DNA of 52,242 nucleotides from Candidatus Palauibacter soopunensis (GCF_947581735.1 NZ_CANPVT010000024.1:1-52242); one strand, 5' to 3'; shown: positions 20,276 to 28,920, numbered from the stretch's first letter. Notes: generated by a model not told the origin, from the letters alone. Numbers and translations: made by a program.

Positions 20276-23242
20276 GTGACCCGCCCAATCTCTCACGACC
20301 GCGCCGGTTCGCAACGGCCCCGGCCCGGACCCGACGCTCGACGCGAGGCCCGGCTCGAAGCTCGACTTCGGGCGGGGCTCCGGGGAGAGGTCCGGTTCGA
20401 CCGCTTCACGCGCGGGCTGTACAGCACGGACGCGTCGATCTACCAGGTGGAGCCGCTGGGGGTCGTGTTCCCGGAATCCGCCGCCGACGTGCGGCGGGCG
20501 GTGGAACTCGCGGGGGACCACGGGACTTCGGTCATCGTGCGCGGGGCGGGGACGTCGCAGAGCGGGCAGTCGATCGGGCGGGGCGTGATCCTCGACACGA
20601 GCCGGGGGCTGGACGAGGTGCTCGACTTCGAGCCGGCGGCCCGGCGCGTCGTGGTCGAGCCGGGGGTCGTGCTGGACCGGCTGAACGCGTTCCTGCGGCC
20701 GCACGGGCTCTTCTTTCCCATCGACGTGGCCACGGCGAGCCGCGCCACGCTCGGGGGCATGGCGGGGAACAACAGCGCGGGGTCGCGCTCGGTGCGCTAC
20801 GGCCACATGGTCGAGCACGTCCGGGGCATCGAGGCGGTGCTGGCGGACGGCCGGCGGGCCGAATTCCGCCGCGACGCCCCGCCGGGAGGGGCGCCCGGGG
20901 CGCCCGGGGGCGGCCTCAGGGCCGACATGCGGGCTCTCTACCGGCGCGAGGCCGACGAACTGGCGCGGCGGGTGCCGGACGTCCCCCGGCACGTGGCCGG
21001 CTATGCGCTGCACCGTCTGGGGCGGGAGGGCGCGGGGCTGTCGGACCTGCTCGTGGGTTCGGAGGGGACGCTGGCGCTCTTCACCGCGCTCGAACTCGAC
21101 CTTCAGCCCATTCCCGCCGTGCGCGCGCTCGGCGTGTGCCGCTTCGACGGTACCGGCGAGGCGCTGGCCGCGGTGCCGGCGATCGTCGCGCTCGAACCGA
21201 CGGCGGTGGAGCTGTTCGACGCGACCGTGCTCGGGCTGGCCGCGCAGATGCCGAGTTTCGAGCGGGTGCTCCGTCAGCTCGGGGAGGACGGGAGCGGTCC
21301 GCCGCGCGATATCCTCGTCGTCGAGTTCGCCGGCGACGATCCGGAGCGGGTCTCGGCCTCCCTCTCGGCGCTCGAGTCCGTGCTGGGCGGGATCGCCGTG
21401 GGCGTCACCCGCGCGGAATCCCCCGCCTTCCAGGCCCGCATCTGGGCGATGCGCAAGGCGGGGTTGAGCATTTCCATGTCCCAGCCCGCCGCCCGCAAAC
21501 CGCTCGCCTTCATCGAGGACTGCGCGGTCCCGCTCGAACGGCTGCCGGAGTGGTATCGCCGGCTCACGGAGATCATCGACCGCCACGCCACCCACGCTGT
21601 GTGGTACGCGCACGCGTCGGTGGGCTGTCTCCACGTGCGGCCGGCGCTGGATCTGCGCGACGGGGACGATGTGGAGCGATTGCGCGCGATCGCGGTGGAC
21701 GCCTTCTCGCTCGCGGGCGAGCTGGGCGGATCCCATTCCGGCGAGCACGGGGACGGCTGGATCCGGTCGGAGTTCCTCGAGCCGATGCTGGGCGCGCGCC
21801 TCGTCTCGGCCTTCGGAGAGATCAAGCGCCGCTTCGACCCGGAGGACCGCCTGAACCCCGGGAAGATCGTCGACCCGCCCCGCATGAACGAGCCCTCGCT
21901 GCTGCGGGCCCGATATGGGCTGGAGACCCGAAGACTGCCGACGGCGCTCGACTGGGGGGCGTGGGGAGGGTTCTCGCCGGCCGTCGACATGTGCAACAAC
22001 AACGGCACCTGCCTGAAGCGGAGTCCCGGCGTGATGTGCCCGTCCTTCCGCGCCACGAGCGACGAACGGCATTCCACGCGGGGGCGCGCCAACGCCCTGC
22101 GCCTGGCGCTGTCGGGCCAGTTGGGGGAAGACCCGTGGACATCGCCGGAACTGTACGAGGCGATGGACCTCTGCCTGGGCTGCAAGGGCTGCCGCCGCGA
22201 GTGTCCGACGGGGGTCGACATGGCGCGCATGAAGGTGGAGTTCCTGCACCGCCTGCACGCCGAGCAACCGCTCTCGCCGCGGGACCGGGCGCTCGCCTAT
22301 CTGCCCCGCTACGCGCCGCTCGTTTCGCGCCTCGCCCCGCTCGTGAACCTGCGGAACCGGGTCCCCGCGCTCGCCAGGCTCGGAGAGCGCATGGCGGGTT
22401 TGGCGGCCGACCGGCCTCTTCCCCGCTGGTCGTCGCGGCCGTTTTCCATGCCCTCCCGGCCGTTTTCCCTGCGCGGCCGGGTCTCCCCTCGGGAGAATGG
22501 CGGGTCGCGGATCGCGCTCTTCGTCGACACGTTCACGCGCTACTTCGAGCCGGAGAACGCCCGCGCCGCCGTTCGGGTGCTGTCGCGGGCAGGCTACCAG
22601 GTGGAGGAGGCCGTCACGGCGGGGCGACCGCTCTGCTGCGGGCGCACCTTCCTCAACGCCGGCCTGGTCGAGGAGGCGCGGGTCGAACTCGACCGCACCG
22701 TCCGGGCGCTGAGCGGCTTCGTGGCGCGCGGGATACCCGTGGTGGGACTCGAACCGTCGTGCCTCCTCACGCTGCGCGACGAACTGCCCGCGCTGGACTC
22801 CGGGCCCGACGCCGCGGCGGTCGCGGACCGGGCCCGGCTGCTGACCGAATGGCTCGTCGAAGCGGCGGCGCTCGACCGGCTCGACCTCGCTCCGCTTCCC
22901 ATCCGGCGCGTCCGCGTCCACGGCCACTGCCACGAGAAGGCCTTCGGCGCGGATGGCCCCACGCTGGACGTCCTCCGCGCGATCCCCGACCTGGAGGTCG
23001 AACCCATCCCCGCCGGCTGCTGCGGCATGGCCGGCTCGTTCGGCTACGAGGCGGAACACGCGGAGATCTCCCGCCGCGTCGCCGAACTGGAACTCCTCCC
23101 CACCGTCCGCGCCCTCGCCGACGACGAATGGCTCGTCGCCAACGGCACAAGCTGCCGCCACCAGGTCGCCGACCTCGCCGACGCCACGGGCCGCCACGTC
23201 GTCACGGTACTCGACGCCGCCGCGGATTTGCGGCGGCAGTAG
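20276..23242 (+). CDS. FAD and Fe-S 2-hydroxyacid dehydrogenase (GlcD-GlcF fusion, YdiJ-like)
   Basis: This encodes 988 residues from GTG 20276; a GTG at 20228 would add 16. The FAD-binding PCMH domain includes IVRGAGTSQSGQSIG and GMAGNNSAGSRSVRYG. The FAD-oxidase C-terminal domain follows (SVGCLHVRPALDLR, GSHSGEHGDG). Then come a ferredoxin-type region (CNNNGTCLK, MCPS and CLGCKGCRRECP) and two CCG/heterodisulfide-reductase-like units (CCGRTFLNAGL; GHCHEKAFG, CCGMAGSFGYE). This is the layout of YdiJ/D-lactate or D-2-hydroxyglutarate dehydrogenases of about 1000 residues. It oxidises a D-2-hydroxyacid and passes electrons to the membrane quinone pool (family knowledge). The context suggests glycolate or a relative. 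Its possible starts nearly abut those of the divergent aminotransferase. Confidence 0.9.
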   Translation: MTRPISHDRAGSQRPRPGPDARREARLEARLRAGLRGEVRFDRFTRGLYSTDASIYQVEPLGVVFPESAADVRRAVELAGDHGTSVIVRGAGTSQSGQSIGRGVILDTSRGLDEVLDFEPAARRVVVEPGVVLDRLNAFLRPHGLFFPIDVATASRATLGGMAGNNSAGSRSVRYGHMVEHVRGIEAVLADGRRAEFRRDAPPGGAPGAPGGGLRADMRALYRREADELARRVPDVPRHVAGYALHRLGREGAGLSDLLVGSEGTLALFTALELDLQPIPAVRALGVCRFDGTGEALAAVPAIVALEPTAVELFDATVLGLAAQMPSFERVLRQLGEDGSGPPRDILVVEFAGDDPERVSASLSALESVLGGIAVGVTRAESPAFQARIWAMRKAGLSISMSQPAARKPLAFIEDCAVPLERLPEWYRRLTEIIDRHATHAVWYAHASVGCLHVRPALDLRDGDDVERLRAIAVDAFSLAGELGGSHSGEHGDGWIRSEFLEPMLGARLVSAFGEIKRRFDPEDRLNPGKIVDPPRMNEPSLLRARYGLETRRLPTALDWGAWGGFSPAVDMCNNNGTCLKRSPGVMCPSFRATSDERHSTRGRANALRLALSGQLGEDPWTSPELYEAMDLCLGCKGCRRECPTGVDMARMKVEFLHRLHAEQPLSPRDRALAYLPRYAPLVSRLAPLVNLRNRVPALARLGERMAGLAADRPLPRWSSRPFSMPSRPFSLRGRVSPRENGGSRIALFVDTFTRYFEPENARAAVRVLSRAGYQVEEAVTAGRPLCCGRTFLNAGLVEEARVELDRTVRALSGFVARGIPVVGLEPSCLLTLRDELPALDSGPDAAAVADRARLLTEWLVEAAALDRLDLAPLPIRRVRVHGHCHEKAFGADGPTLDVLRAIPDLEVEPIPAGCCGMAGSFGYEAEHAEISRRVAELELLPTVRALADDEWLVANGTSCRHQVADLADATGRHVVTVLDAAADLRRQ

Positions 23243-23341
23243 GTGGACGCGGCGGTTGGAAGGCTGAGGGCGTTGCGCGACCGATACGGCACGCTCTCGA
23301 TCTCGGAGATTCTCGCGTTTCGCGACGAAGGCCGCCGTTAG
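23243..23341 (+). pseudogene. Antitoxin C-terminal remnant
   Basis: Directly after the dehydrogenase TAG and in the same frame, a GTG opens 32 codons ending DRYGTLSISEILAFRDEGRR. That ending resembles the toxin-binding tail of VapB-like antitoxins (SIxEILAxRDEGR). There is no DNA-binding N-terminus and no toxin gene beside it. The stop overlaps the stop of the convergent thioesterase gene. It is probably a decayed toxin-antitoxin fragment. Confidence 0.45.
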
Positions 23342-23781
23342 CGGCTGGAAGTCAGCATCACCTCCAGCCGGGCCTTGAGCGGGGGAGGGATCTCGATGCC
23401 CCGCCAGTCGCGGCTGCCGTGCTCGCGGCGGGCGCAGACGACGGTCCAGTCGCTGCGGGCCACGACTTCCCTCCCCGCGGAGCGGTCGACGGTGAACTCG
23501 GCGGCGTAGCGGATCGCCTTGCGGCGCACCTCGCGCACGCGAAGTCTCACGTCGACCTCGTCGCCGTAGCGGACGGCGCCCAGGTAATCGCACGAGACGG
23601 AGACGCGCGGCATCCCGAACACGGAATCCTCGCCCCAGCGGAAGCCGACGAGGTCGAACGACCGGTAGAGGGCGTGCTCGGCCTCCTCCATGAACTTCAG
23701 GAGCGCCGTGAAGTGGATGAGGTTCGCGGTGTCCGTATCCGCGAACTCCACGCGCCGCGTGTAGACGAACTCGGAAGCCAT
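23338..23781 (-). CDS. YbgC/4HBT-type acyl-CoA thioesterase
   Basis: This encodes 147 residues. The hotdog-fold signature is RRVEFADTDTANLIHFTALLKFMEEAEHAL, with the catalytic-type Asp in the FADTDT loop, then SCDYLGAVRYGDEVDVRLRV and the end strand DWTVV. The length is normal for single-domain 4HBT thioesterases. It hydrolyses acyl-CoA thioesters in the cytoplasm; the substrate is not predictable. The start is the ATG that begins MASEFVYTRR. It is convergent with the dehydrogenase and divergent from the hydrolase. Confidence 0.85.
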   Translation of the reverse strand: MASEFVYTRRVEFADTDTANLIHFTALLKFMEEAEHALYRSFDLVGFRWGEDSVFGMPRVSVSCDYLGAVRYGDEVDVRLRVREVRRKAIRYAAEFTVDRSAGREVVARSDWTVVCARREHGSRDWRGIEIPPPLKARLEVMLTSSR

Positions 23782-23812
23782 GCGGCAATCTATCACCCTT
23801 CGAACCCTGGCA

Positions 23813-23848
23813 GCCCGCGACCTGGTCACGACACCAGGGTCGGCGGGC
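23813..23848. other. Long imperfect hairpin between divergent genes
   Basis: GCCCGC-GACC-TGGT pairs with ACCA-GGGTC-GGCGGGC around a short loop, an almost complete stem of about 15 bp. It lies between the thioesterase and hydrolase starts, so it is more likely an operator or structured leader than a terminator. Confidence 0.4.
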
Positions 23849-23859
23849 CGGGAGGCGCG

Positions 23860-24543
23860 GTGTCGGTTGAACCGAGGCACATCACGATCGAACGGCGGGT
23901 GCGCTTCGCCGTGCTCGAGCCGCACGAGCGGCCGGTGACCGAAATCTGGTTCGCCCTGCACGGGTACCACCAGCTCGCCCACCGCTTCCTGCGCCCTTTC
24001 CAGCCGATTCACGAGGGCGCGCGGTGCATCGTCGCCCCCGAGGGCCTGCACCGTCACTACATCGACCACGATTCGAGGAAGGTGGGCGCCTCTTGGATGA
24101 CGAGCGAAGACCGTCTCACGGACATCGAGGACTACGTCGGCTACCTCGACCGGCTCCACGCGCACATCCTCGCCGAGGAGTCGCGGCAGACGTCAGGCGG
24201 CTCGGCGCCCCCGAGGATCGTCGGACTCGGGTTCTCGCAGGGGGTTCACACGCTGTGCCGCTGGCTCGCGTTCGGCCGCGCCCGCATCGACCGCGCCATC
24301 CTGTGGGGCTCCACCGTCCCGCCCGACCTCGACCTGAGCGAGCACGGCGCCACGCTCTCCGCCGCCGACCTCCATCTCGTCGTGGGCGATGAGGACGAAT
24401 ACTTCGACCGGGCCGCCATCGAAGCTCATGAAGCGCGGCTGGGCGCGGCTGGCATCGCCTTCACCTCCCACACATATCCCGGCGGACACCGCCTCGACGT
24501 CGGCACGCTGCGGCGCCTCGCCGAGCCCGGAGAGATCGGATAG
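23860..24543 (+). CDS. Alpha/beta hydrolase, phospholipase/carboxylesterase type
   Basis: This encodes 227 residues from GTG with GGGAGG just upstream. The same frame is open far upstream, but only as a high-GC shadow of the dehydrogenase. The nucleophile elbow is GLGFSQG (GxSxG). The acid is probably Asp in VVGDEDEYFD and the histidine is in YPGGHRLD. The HGYHQ segment near the N-terminus forms the oxyanion region. This is the compact esterase layout of the phospholipase/carboxylesterase family, and it is probably cytoplasmic because no signal is seen. Confidence 0.85.
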   Translation: MSVEPRHITIERRVRFAVLEPHERPVTEIWFALHGYHQLAHRFLRPFQPIHEGARCIVAPEGLHRHYIDHDSRKVGASWMTSEDRLTDIEDYVGYLDRLHAHILAEESRQTSGGSAPPRIVGLGFSQGVHTLCRWLAFGRARIDRAILWGSTVPPDLDLSEHGATLSAADLHLVVGDEDEYFDRAAIEAHEARLGAAGIAFTSHTYPGGHRLDVGTLRRLAEPGEIG

Positions 24544-24563
24544 GACGTTCCCGCGGGAACGTC
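24544..24563. terminator. Perfect palindrome between convergent genes
   Basis: A 20-bp perfect inverted repeat (GACGTTCCCG and its complement) begins directly after the hydrolase stop and lies 5 bp from the stop of the convergent small membrane gene. Its position suits a bidirectional terminator, though no T-tract follows on either side. Confidence 0.5.
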
Positions 24564-24568
24564 TCCGG

Positions 24569-24796
24569 CTAGCGTTCCGGGTCGCGGTCCCCCCGGCGGC
24601 GACGGCGGCGGGCCTCGAGGCAGCGGAGGAGGAGGGGGCTCACGAGAGCTGACGTCGTGCCGCCGATGAGGGCGAGGATGCCGACGGGGCCGGGGTTGGA
24701 GAACATCGGCGAGCTGATCTGCGTGTTCATCCACATCCCGAGCGCCGCGAACACAACCGCGCCGACGACGAAGCCGAGCCAGGTGAGCCGGATCAC
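24569..24796 (-). CDS. Small two-helix membrane protein
   Basis: This encodes 75 residues from GTG. There are two hydrophobic segments (about 4-22 and 38-58), a short loop with NPGPVG, and a strongly basic tail (CLEARRRRRRGDRDPER), predicting a cytoplasmic C-terminus. No family is recognised. The start lies within a 20-bp tandem repeat 40 bp after the RidA stop. Confidence 0.65.
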   Translation of the reverse strand: MIRLTWLGFVVGAVVFAALGMWMNTQISSPMFSNPGPVGILALIGGTTSALVSPLLLRCLEARRRRRRGDRDPER

Positions 24797-24828
24797 GGGG
24801 CAGTACGCCGGATCACGGGGCGGTGCGC
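24789..24828. repeat. Two-copy imperfect 20-bp tandem repeat
   Basis: Units 24789-24808 and 24809-24828 (cggatcacggggcrgtrcgc) differ at two positions. The repeat overlaps the start of the small membrane gene and ends just before the RidA stop. Confidence 0.85.
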
Positions 24829-24835
24829 CGGGCGC

Positions 24836-25360
24836 CTATGAGCCGCCGTCCCCGTCGCCGCCGCCGGGGAGGCCGATGGTCGCGATGCACTCGATCTCCA
24901 CGCGCGCGTTCAGCACGAGGCCGCCCACCGCCAGCGCGCTGCGCGCGGGCCGGTCGTTGGGGAAGAACTCCATGTACGTGCGGCTCATGTCTCCGAAGTC
25001 CGCGATGTCGGCCAGGAAGACGGTGCACTTCACGACCTCGTCCAGCGACGAGCCGTAGCGCTCGAGCGCGTCCGCGATGTTTCGCATCGTCTGCTGCGTC
25101 TCGGGGATGATTCCGCCCTCCACGAGCCCCTCGCCGGGCACGGTGCCGAGCTTGCCGGCGAGGTAGAGTACGTTCCCCACCCGGACGGCCTCGGAGAAGG
25201 GCGAGTTGGGCCGTCCGCCCAGGTACTCGACGGAGTGCATCATCTCGGCCATCTGGTTGTGTTCCTGCGCGGCGGGCGCCTCCGCGCATGCCAGGGCGCC
25301 GCCGAGCGCCAGAGCCGGTCCGAGACCCAGCGCCGTCATGAGAAGCTGTTTCCGAGTCAT
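24836..25360 (-). CDS. Exported RidA-family protein
   Basis: This encodes 174 residues. A signal-like N-terminus (MTRKQLLMTALGLGPALALGGALACAEA) is followed by a complete YjgF/RidA domain (about 45-170; SPFSEAVRVGNVLYLAGKLG, TQQTMRNIADAL, PARSALAVGGL, VEIECIATIG). The Arg of PARS and the Glu of the final strand, conserved in enamine/imine deaminases, are present. RidA proteins are usually cytoplasmic, so export is a deviation. A lipoprotein at the Ala-Cys junction is possible. Confidence 0.85.
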   Translation of the reverse strand: MTRKQLLMTALGLGPALALGGALACAEAPAAQEHNQMAEMMHSVEYLGGRPNSPFSEAVRVGNVLYLAGKLGTVPGEGLVEGGIIPETQQTMRNIADALERYGSSLDEVVKCTVFLADIADFGDMSRTYMEFFPNDRPARSALAVGGLVLNARVEIECIATIGLPGGGDGDGGS

Positions 25361-25403
25361 ACATCCTCCTTCCGGGGCCGGATGCCGGCCCTGCCTAGCG
25401 AGA

Positions 25404-26705
25404 TCACGGCGTAATGCGGGTCATCATCCGGGGGAACGCGATCGTCTCGCGCAGGTGGTCGATCCCGCACATCCACGTCACCGTGCGCTCGATCCCGAGC
25501 CCGAACCCGCTGTGTGTGAAGGTCCCGTATTTCCGGAGATCCAGATACCAGTCGTAGGACGCCTCCGGGAGCCCTTCCTCGCGAATGCGCGCGAGAAGCT
25601 TGTCGTGGTCGTCCTCCCGCTGGCTGCCGCCGATCACCTCGCCGTATCCCTCCGGCGCGAGCATGTCGTTGCACTTCACCGTGCGGGGATCCTCCGGGTT
25701 CTCCTTCATGTAGAAGGCCTTGACCCCCTTCGGATAGTCGAACACGAAGAGCGGCTTGTCCCGGCCCTCGACGAGCAGCGTCTCTGCCGTCGCGCCGAGA
25801 TCCGAACCCCATTCGATGTCGCTGCCCTTCGACTGCAGGAAGGCGACGGCGTCGGTGTAGCTCATCCGGTCGAACGGCGGCTGGATGGCCTCAAGTTTGG
25901 AGATGTCGCGGCCCAGCGCCTCGAGCTGGTCGCGCTGGTTGTAGAGGACGCGCTTCACGATCCAGCAGATGAAGCGCTCCTGGAGCGCCATGTTCCCGTC
26001 GGAGTCGATCCAGGCGGCCTCGGGTTCCACCATCCAGAACTCGGTCAGGTGCCGGCGCGTCTTCGATTTCTCGGCCCGGAAGGTGGGGCCGAAGCAGTAC
26101 ACCTTGCCGAGCGCCGCGGCCGCGGCCTCCACGTAGAGCTGGCCCGTCTGCGCGAGGTACGCGGTGCCGAGATCGAAGTACTCCGTCTCGAACAGGGTGC
26201 CCGCCGACTCGCCGATGGCGCCGGTGAGGATGGGGGTGTCGACGTGAACGAAGCCCTCGTGATGGAGAAAGTCGTGGATCGCGCGGATGACTTCGTCCCG
26301 GATGCGCATGATCGCGATCTGCCGCGCGCTCCGGAGCCAGAGGTGGCGGTTCTCCAGGAGAAAGTCGACGCCGTGCTCCTTGGGCTGGATCGGGAAGTCC
26401 GTCGACGGGCCCAGCACCTCGAAGCCGGACCCGGTGAGTTCCACGCCGGAGGGGGCGCGGGCATCGGCGCGCACGACGCCCGTTACGGCGACGCAGGCCT
26501 CGTGCCCCACCGCGGTCAGCGGTTCCCATATCTCGGGCGGAACCTCGTTGCGGACGAAGACGCACTGGACCTCGTCCGTGCCGTCGCGCAGCACGAGAAA
26601 CGAGATCTTGCCGCTGGAGCGGAGGCGCCGGACCCAGCCGCGGAGACGGACTTCCTCCCCGATGCGGGCGGGCAACTCGCTGATGGTGACGGTGTGTTCG
26701 GACAT
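25404..26705 (-). CDS. asnS: Asparagine--tRNA ligase
   Basis: This encodes 433 residues from the ATG of MSEHTVTISELP; an upstream frame extension of 13 residues is unlikely. The N-terminal OB anticodon-binding domain (VRLRGWVRRLRSSGKISFLVLRDG) is followed by the class II core. Motif 2 is GPTFRAEKSKTRRHLTEFWMVE (split in the fold) and motif 3 is GFGLGIERTVTWMCGIDHLRETIAFPR (shown in part). The asparaginyl-specific arrangement and length fit AsnRS rather than AspRS. It charges tRNA-Asn in the cytoplasm. It lies 81 bp after recG on the same strand. Confidence 0.94.
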   Translation of the reverse strand: MSEHTVTISELPARIGEEVRLRGWVRRLRSSGKISFLVLRDGTDEVQCVFVRNEVPPEIWEPLTAVGHEACVAVTGVVRADARAPSGVELTGSGFEVLGPSTDFPIQPKEHGVDFLLENRHLWLRSARQIAIMRIRDEVIRAIHDFLHHEGFVHVDTPILTGAIGESAGTLFETEYFDLGTAYLAQTGQLYVEAAAAALGKVYCFGPTFRAEKSKTRRHLTEFWMVEPEAAWIDSDGNMALQERFICWIVKRVLYNQRDQLEALGRDISKLEAIQPPFDRMSYTDAVAFLQSKGSDIEWGSDLGATAETLLVEGRDKPLFVFDYPKGVKAFYMKENPEDPRTVKCNDMLAPEGYGEVIGGSQREDDHDKLLARIREEGLPEASYDWYLDLRKYGTFTHSGFGLGIERTVTWMCGIDHLRETIAFPRMMTRITP

Positions 26706-26786
26706 GTGCGGCGACAAGTTGCGGCTCCCTTCCGGACGGGGCAAACGCAGGACGGGGCGAACGCAGCCGCCGGGGTGCCGGCCGGG

Positions 26787-28916
26787 TCAGCCGACGTGGT
26801 AGAGGGCCTCCCGGCGGGCGTAGCGGAGATCGAGTTCGTGGCGGAACCGGCGGTGGGCTGGCTTTGAGAGCCCCGGGTCCGCGTCGACGATGGCGCGGGC
26901 TCTTCGGCGCGCGGCTTCAAGCAGGTCGAAGTCGCGGTCGAGTTGCGCGAACCTGAGGAGCACGGCGCCGTGCTGTTCCTTGCCGAAGAGGTCGCCCTGG
27001 CCGCGGATCCTGAGATCCTCCTCGGCGAGTTCGAAGCCGTCGGTCTTCTTCTCGAAGGCGACGAGCCTTTCCGATGGCGTCTCGGAGGCGTGGAAGACGA
27101 TGCAGTAGGACTGCTCGGCGCCGCGCCCGACGCGTCCCCGCAGCTGATGGAGCTGGGCGAGGCCGAAACGCTCGGCGTCCTCGATCACCATCACGGTCGC
27201 GTTGGGGACGTCGATGCCCACCTCGATGACGGTGGTCGCGACGAGGAGGCTCGTGTCGCCCGCGAGGAAGCTCCGCATCGCGTCGTCCTTCTCCGCGGAG
27301 GAGAGGCGTCCGTGCAGGAGCCGCACCGTGACGTCCGGAAAACGGGCCTGGAGTTGCTCGAACATGACCGTGGCGGCGCGGGCCTCGAGGACCTCGGACT
27401 CCTCGACGAGAGGATAGATGACGTACGCCTGGCGGCCCGCCGCGAGTTGGTCGCCGAGGAAGTCGAACGCGGCATCGCGGCTTTCGGGGCCGCGCACGGC
27501 GGTGCGGATCGGCTGTCGGCCGGGGGGGAGTTCGTCGATGATCGAGAGATCGAGGTCGCCGTAGAGGACGAGGGCGAGGCTGCGGGGGATCGGCGTCGCG
27601 GACATCACGAGGGCGTCGGGGGCCTCGCCGCTCTCGCGGAGCCGGCGGCGCTGTTCGACGCCGAAGCGGTGCTGTTCGTCGATGACGACGAGCCCCGGGG
27701 CCGCGAAATCCACGCCTTCCTGGATCAGGGCGTGCGTCCCGACGATGAGACGGGCGTCGCCGGCGGCGATCCCCTCCAGGGCCTGCCGTCGCGCCTTCCC
27801 CGTGACGGCGCCGGTCAGGAGTTCGGGCTCCACGCCGAGCGGGCCGAGCATCTTCTCGAACGTGCGCCGGTGCTGCTCCGCCAGCAGTTCCGTCGGGGCC
27901 ATGATCGCCGCCTGCCGCCCCGCCTCGATCGCCTTGAGCATGGCGAGCGCGGCCACGACCGTCTTCCCGCTTCCCACATCTCCCTGCAGCAAGCGGTTCA
28001 TCGGCGAAGGCCGGGCCATGTCGGCTTCGATCTCGGACCAGGCGCGACGCTGGGCCGCGGTGAGTTCGAAGGGGAGCGTCTCCAGGAGAGAGCGGCTGAG
28101 CGTGGCCGGGGCGTCGAAGGCCACCCCCCGGACCTCGTGGCGGAGACGCGCCCGGGCGCGGGCGTGGAGAAGCTGGAGAAAGAAGAGTTCCTCGAAGGCG
28201 AGGCGCCGCTGGCAGCGCTCGACCCGGGCGACTGCGGGCGGCCGGTGCAGCGTGCGAAGGGCCTCCGCGAGCGGGGGGAGGGAGAGTTCCTCGAGCCAGT
28301 CGCCCGGAATCGGGTCTTCGTCCCCCAGGTCGGAGAGAAGACGGGAGAGGTTCAGTTGGATGACGGCGCGGATCTGCCGGTGCGTGAGCCCCTCGGTGGC
28401 GGGATAGACGGGAAACACCCGCCCCGTGGCGGGACGCTCTTCGGGGGGTGCGGACGGTTCGGCGGACCTGTCTCCGGGGGCACCGCTCTCGTCGGAGGCG
28501 CGGGCCAGCACGATGTGTTCGCGCGGCTGGAGCTGCCGGCCGTGGTAGAAGCGCACGGGTCCGGAGGCGAGCAACAGGTCGCCCTTGTCGATCGTGCGGT
28601 CGAGCCACGGGCGTCCCGGCCAGGCACATTCGACGTGGCCGCTCCCGTCCCGGAGCACGGCCCGGAACACGCGCAGCCGGCGGCGCGTGGGGATGACGCC
28701 CTTCGAGACGACGCGGCCGATGACCGTCGCATCCTGGCCGACCTTCAACTCGGAGATCGCGTCGACCGTGGTCGCGTCCTCGTACCGGTACGGGAGGTGG
28801 TAGAGCAGGTCCTGCCCCGTATGAACGTCGAGTTTCGCGAAGCGCTCCGCCCGCCGGGGGCCCACGCCCTTCAGGTACTGCACGGATCCCCGCAGGATGG
28901 AGCGCCCGGCCGTCAC
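26787..28916 (-). CDS. recG: ATP-dependent DNA helicase RecG
   Basis: This encodes 709 residues. The N-terminal wedge OB domain starts at LKGVGPRRAERFAKL. The helicase core has Walker A RLLQGDVGSGKTVVAALAML, the DEQH box VVIDEQHRFGVEQRR, motif III MSATPIPRSLALVLYGDLD and motif VI QLRGRVGRG, then the RecG-type tail (LRIRGQGDLFGKEQHG). It remodels stalled forks and branched DNA. It begins 4 bp after the ftsY stop and so appears to be in the extended division cluster transcript. Confidence 0.95.
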   Translation of the reverse strand: MTAGRSILRGSVQYLKGVGPRRAERFAKLDVHTGQDLLYHLPYRYEDATTVDAISELKVGQDATVIGRVVSKGVIPTRRRLRVFRAVLRDGSGHVECAWPGRPWLDRTIDKGDLLLASGPVRFYHGRQLQPREHIVLARASDESGAPGDRSAEPSAPPEERPATGRVFPVYPATEGLTHRQIRAVIQLNLSRLLSDLGDEDPIPGDWLEELSLPPLAEALRTLHRPPAVARVERCQRRLAFEELFFLQLLHARARARLRHEVRGVAFDAPATLSRSLLETLPFELTAAQRRAWSEIEADMARPSPMNRLLQGDVGSGKTVVAALAMLKAIEAGRQAAIMAPTELLAEQHRRTFEKMLGPLGVEPELLTGAVTGKARRQALEGIAAGDARLIVGTHALIQEGVDFAAPGLVVIDEQHRFGVEQRRRLRESGEAPDALVMSATPIPRSLALVLYGDLDLSIIDELPPGRQPIRTAVRGPESRDAAFDFLGDQLAAGRQAYVIYPLVEESEVLEARAATVMFEQLQARFPDVTVRLLHGRLSSAEKDDAMRSFLAGDTSLLVATTVIEVGIDVPNATVMVIEDAERFGLAQLHQLRGRVGRGAEQSYCIVFHASETPSERLVAFEKKTDGFELAEEDLRIRGQGDLFGKEQHGAVLLRFAQLDRDFDLLEAARRRARAIVDADPGLSKPAHRRFRHELDLRYARREALYHVG

Positions 28917-28920
28917 GCGA

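Noticed and set aside
20222-23788. Continuous minus-strand frame of about 1190 codons
   Set aside because: It is antisense to the clearly recognised FAD/Fe-S dehydrogenase and has low-complexity composition; only the thioesterase region belongs to a real gene, in another frame.
20239-24543. Continuous plus-strand frame of about 1430 codons
   Set aside because: It is an out-of-frame shadow of the dehydrogenase (Arg/Ala/Gly/Pro-rich) that happens to run into the true hydrolase gene. Only the last 228 codons are real.
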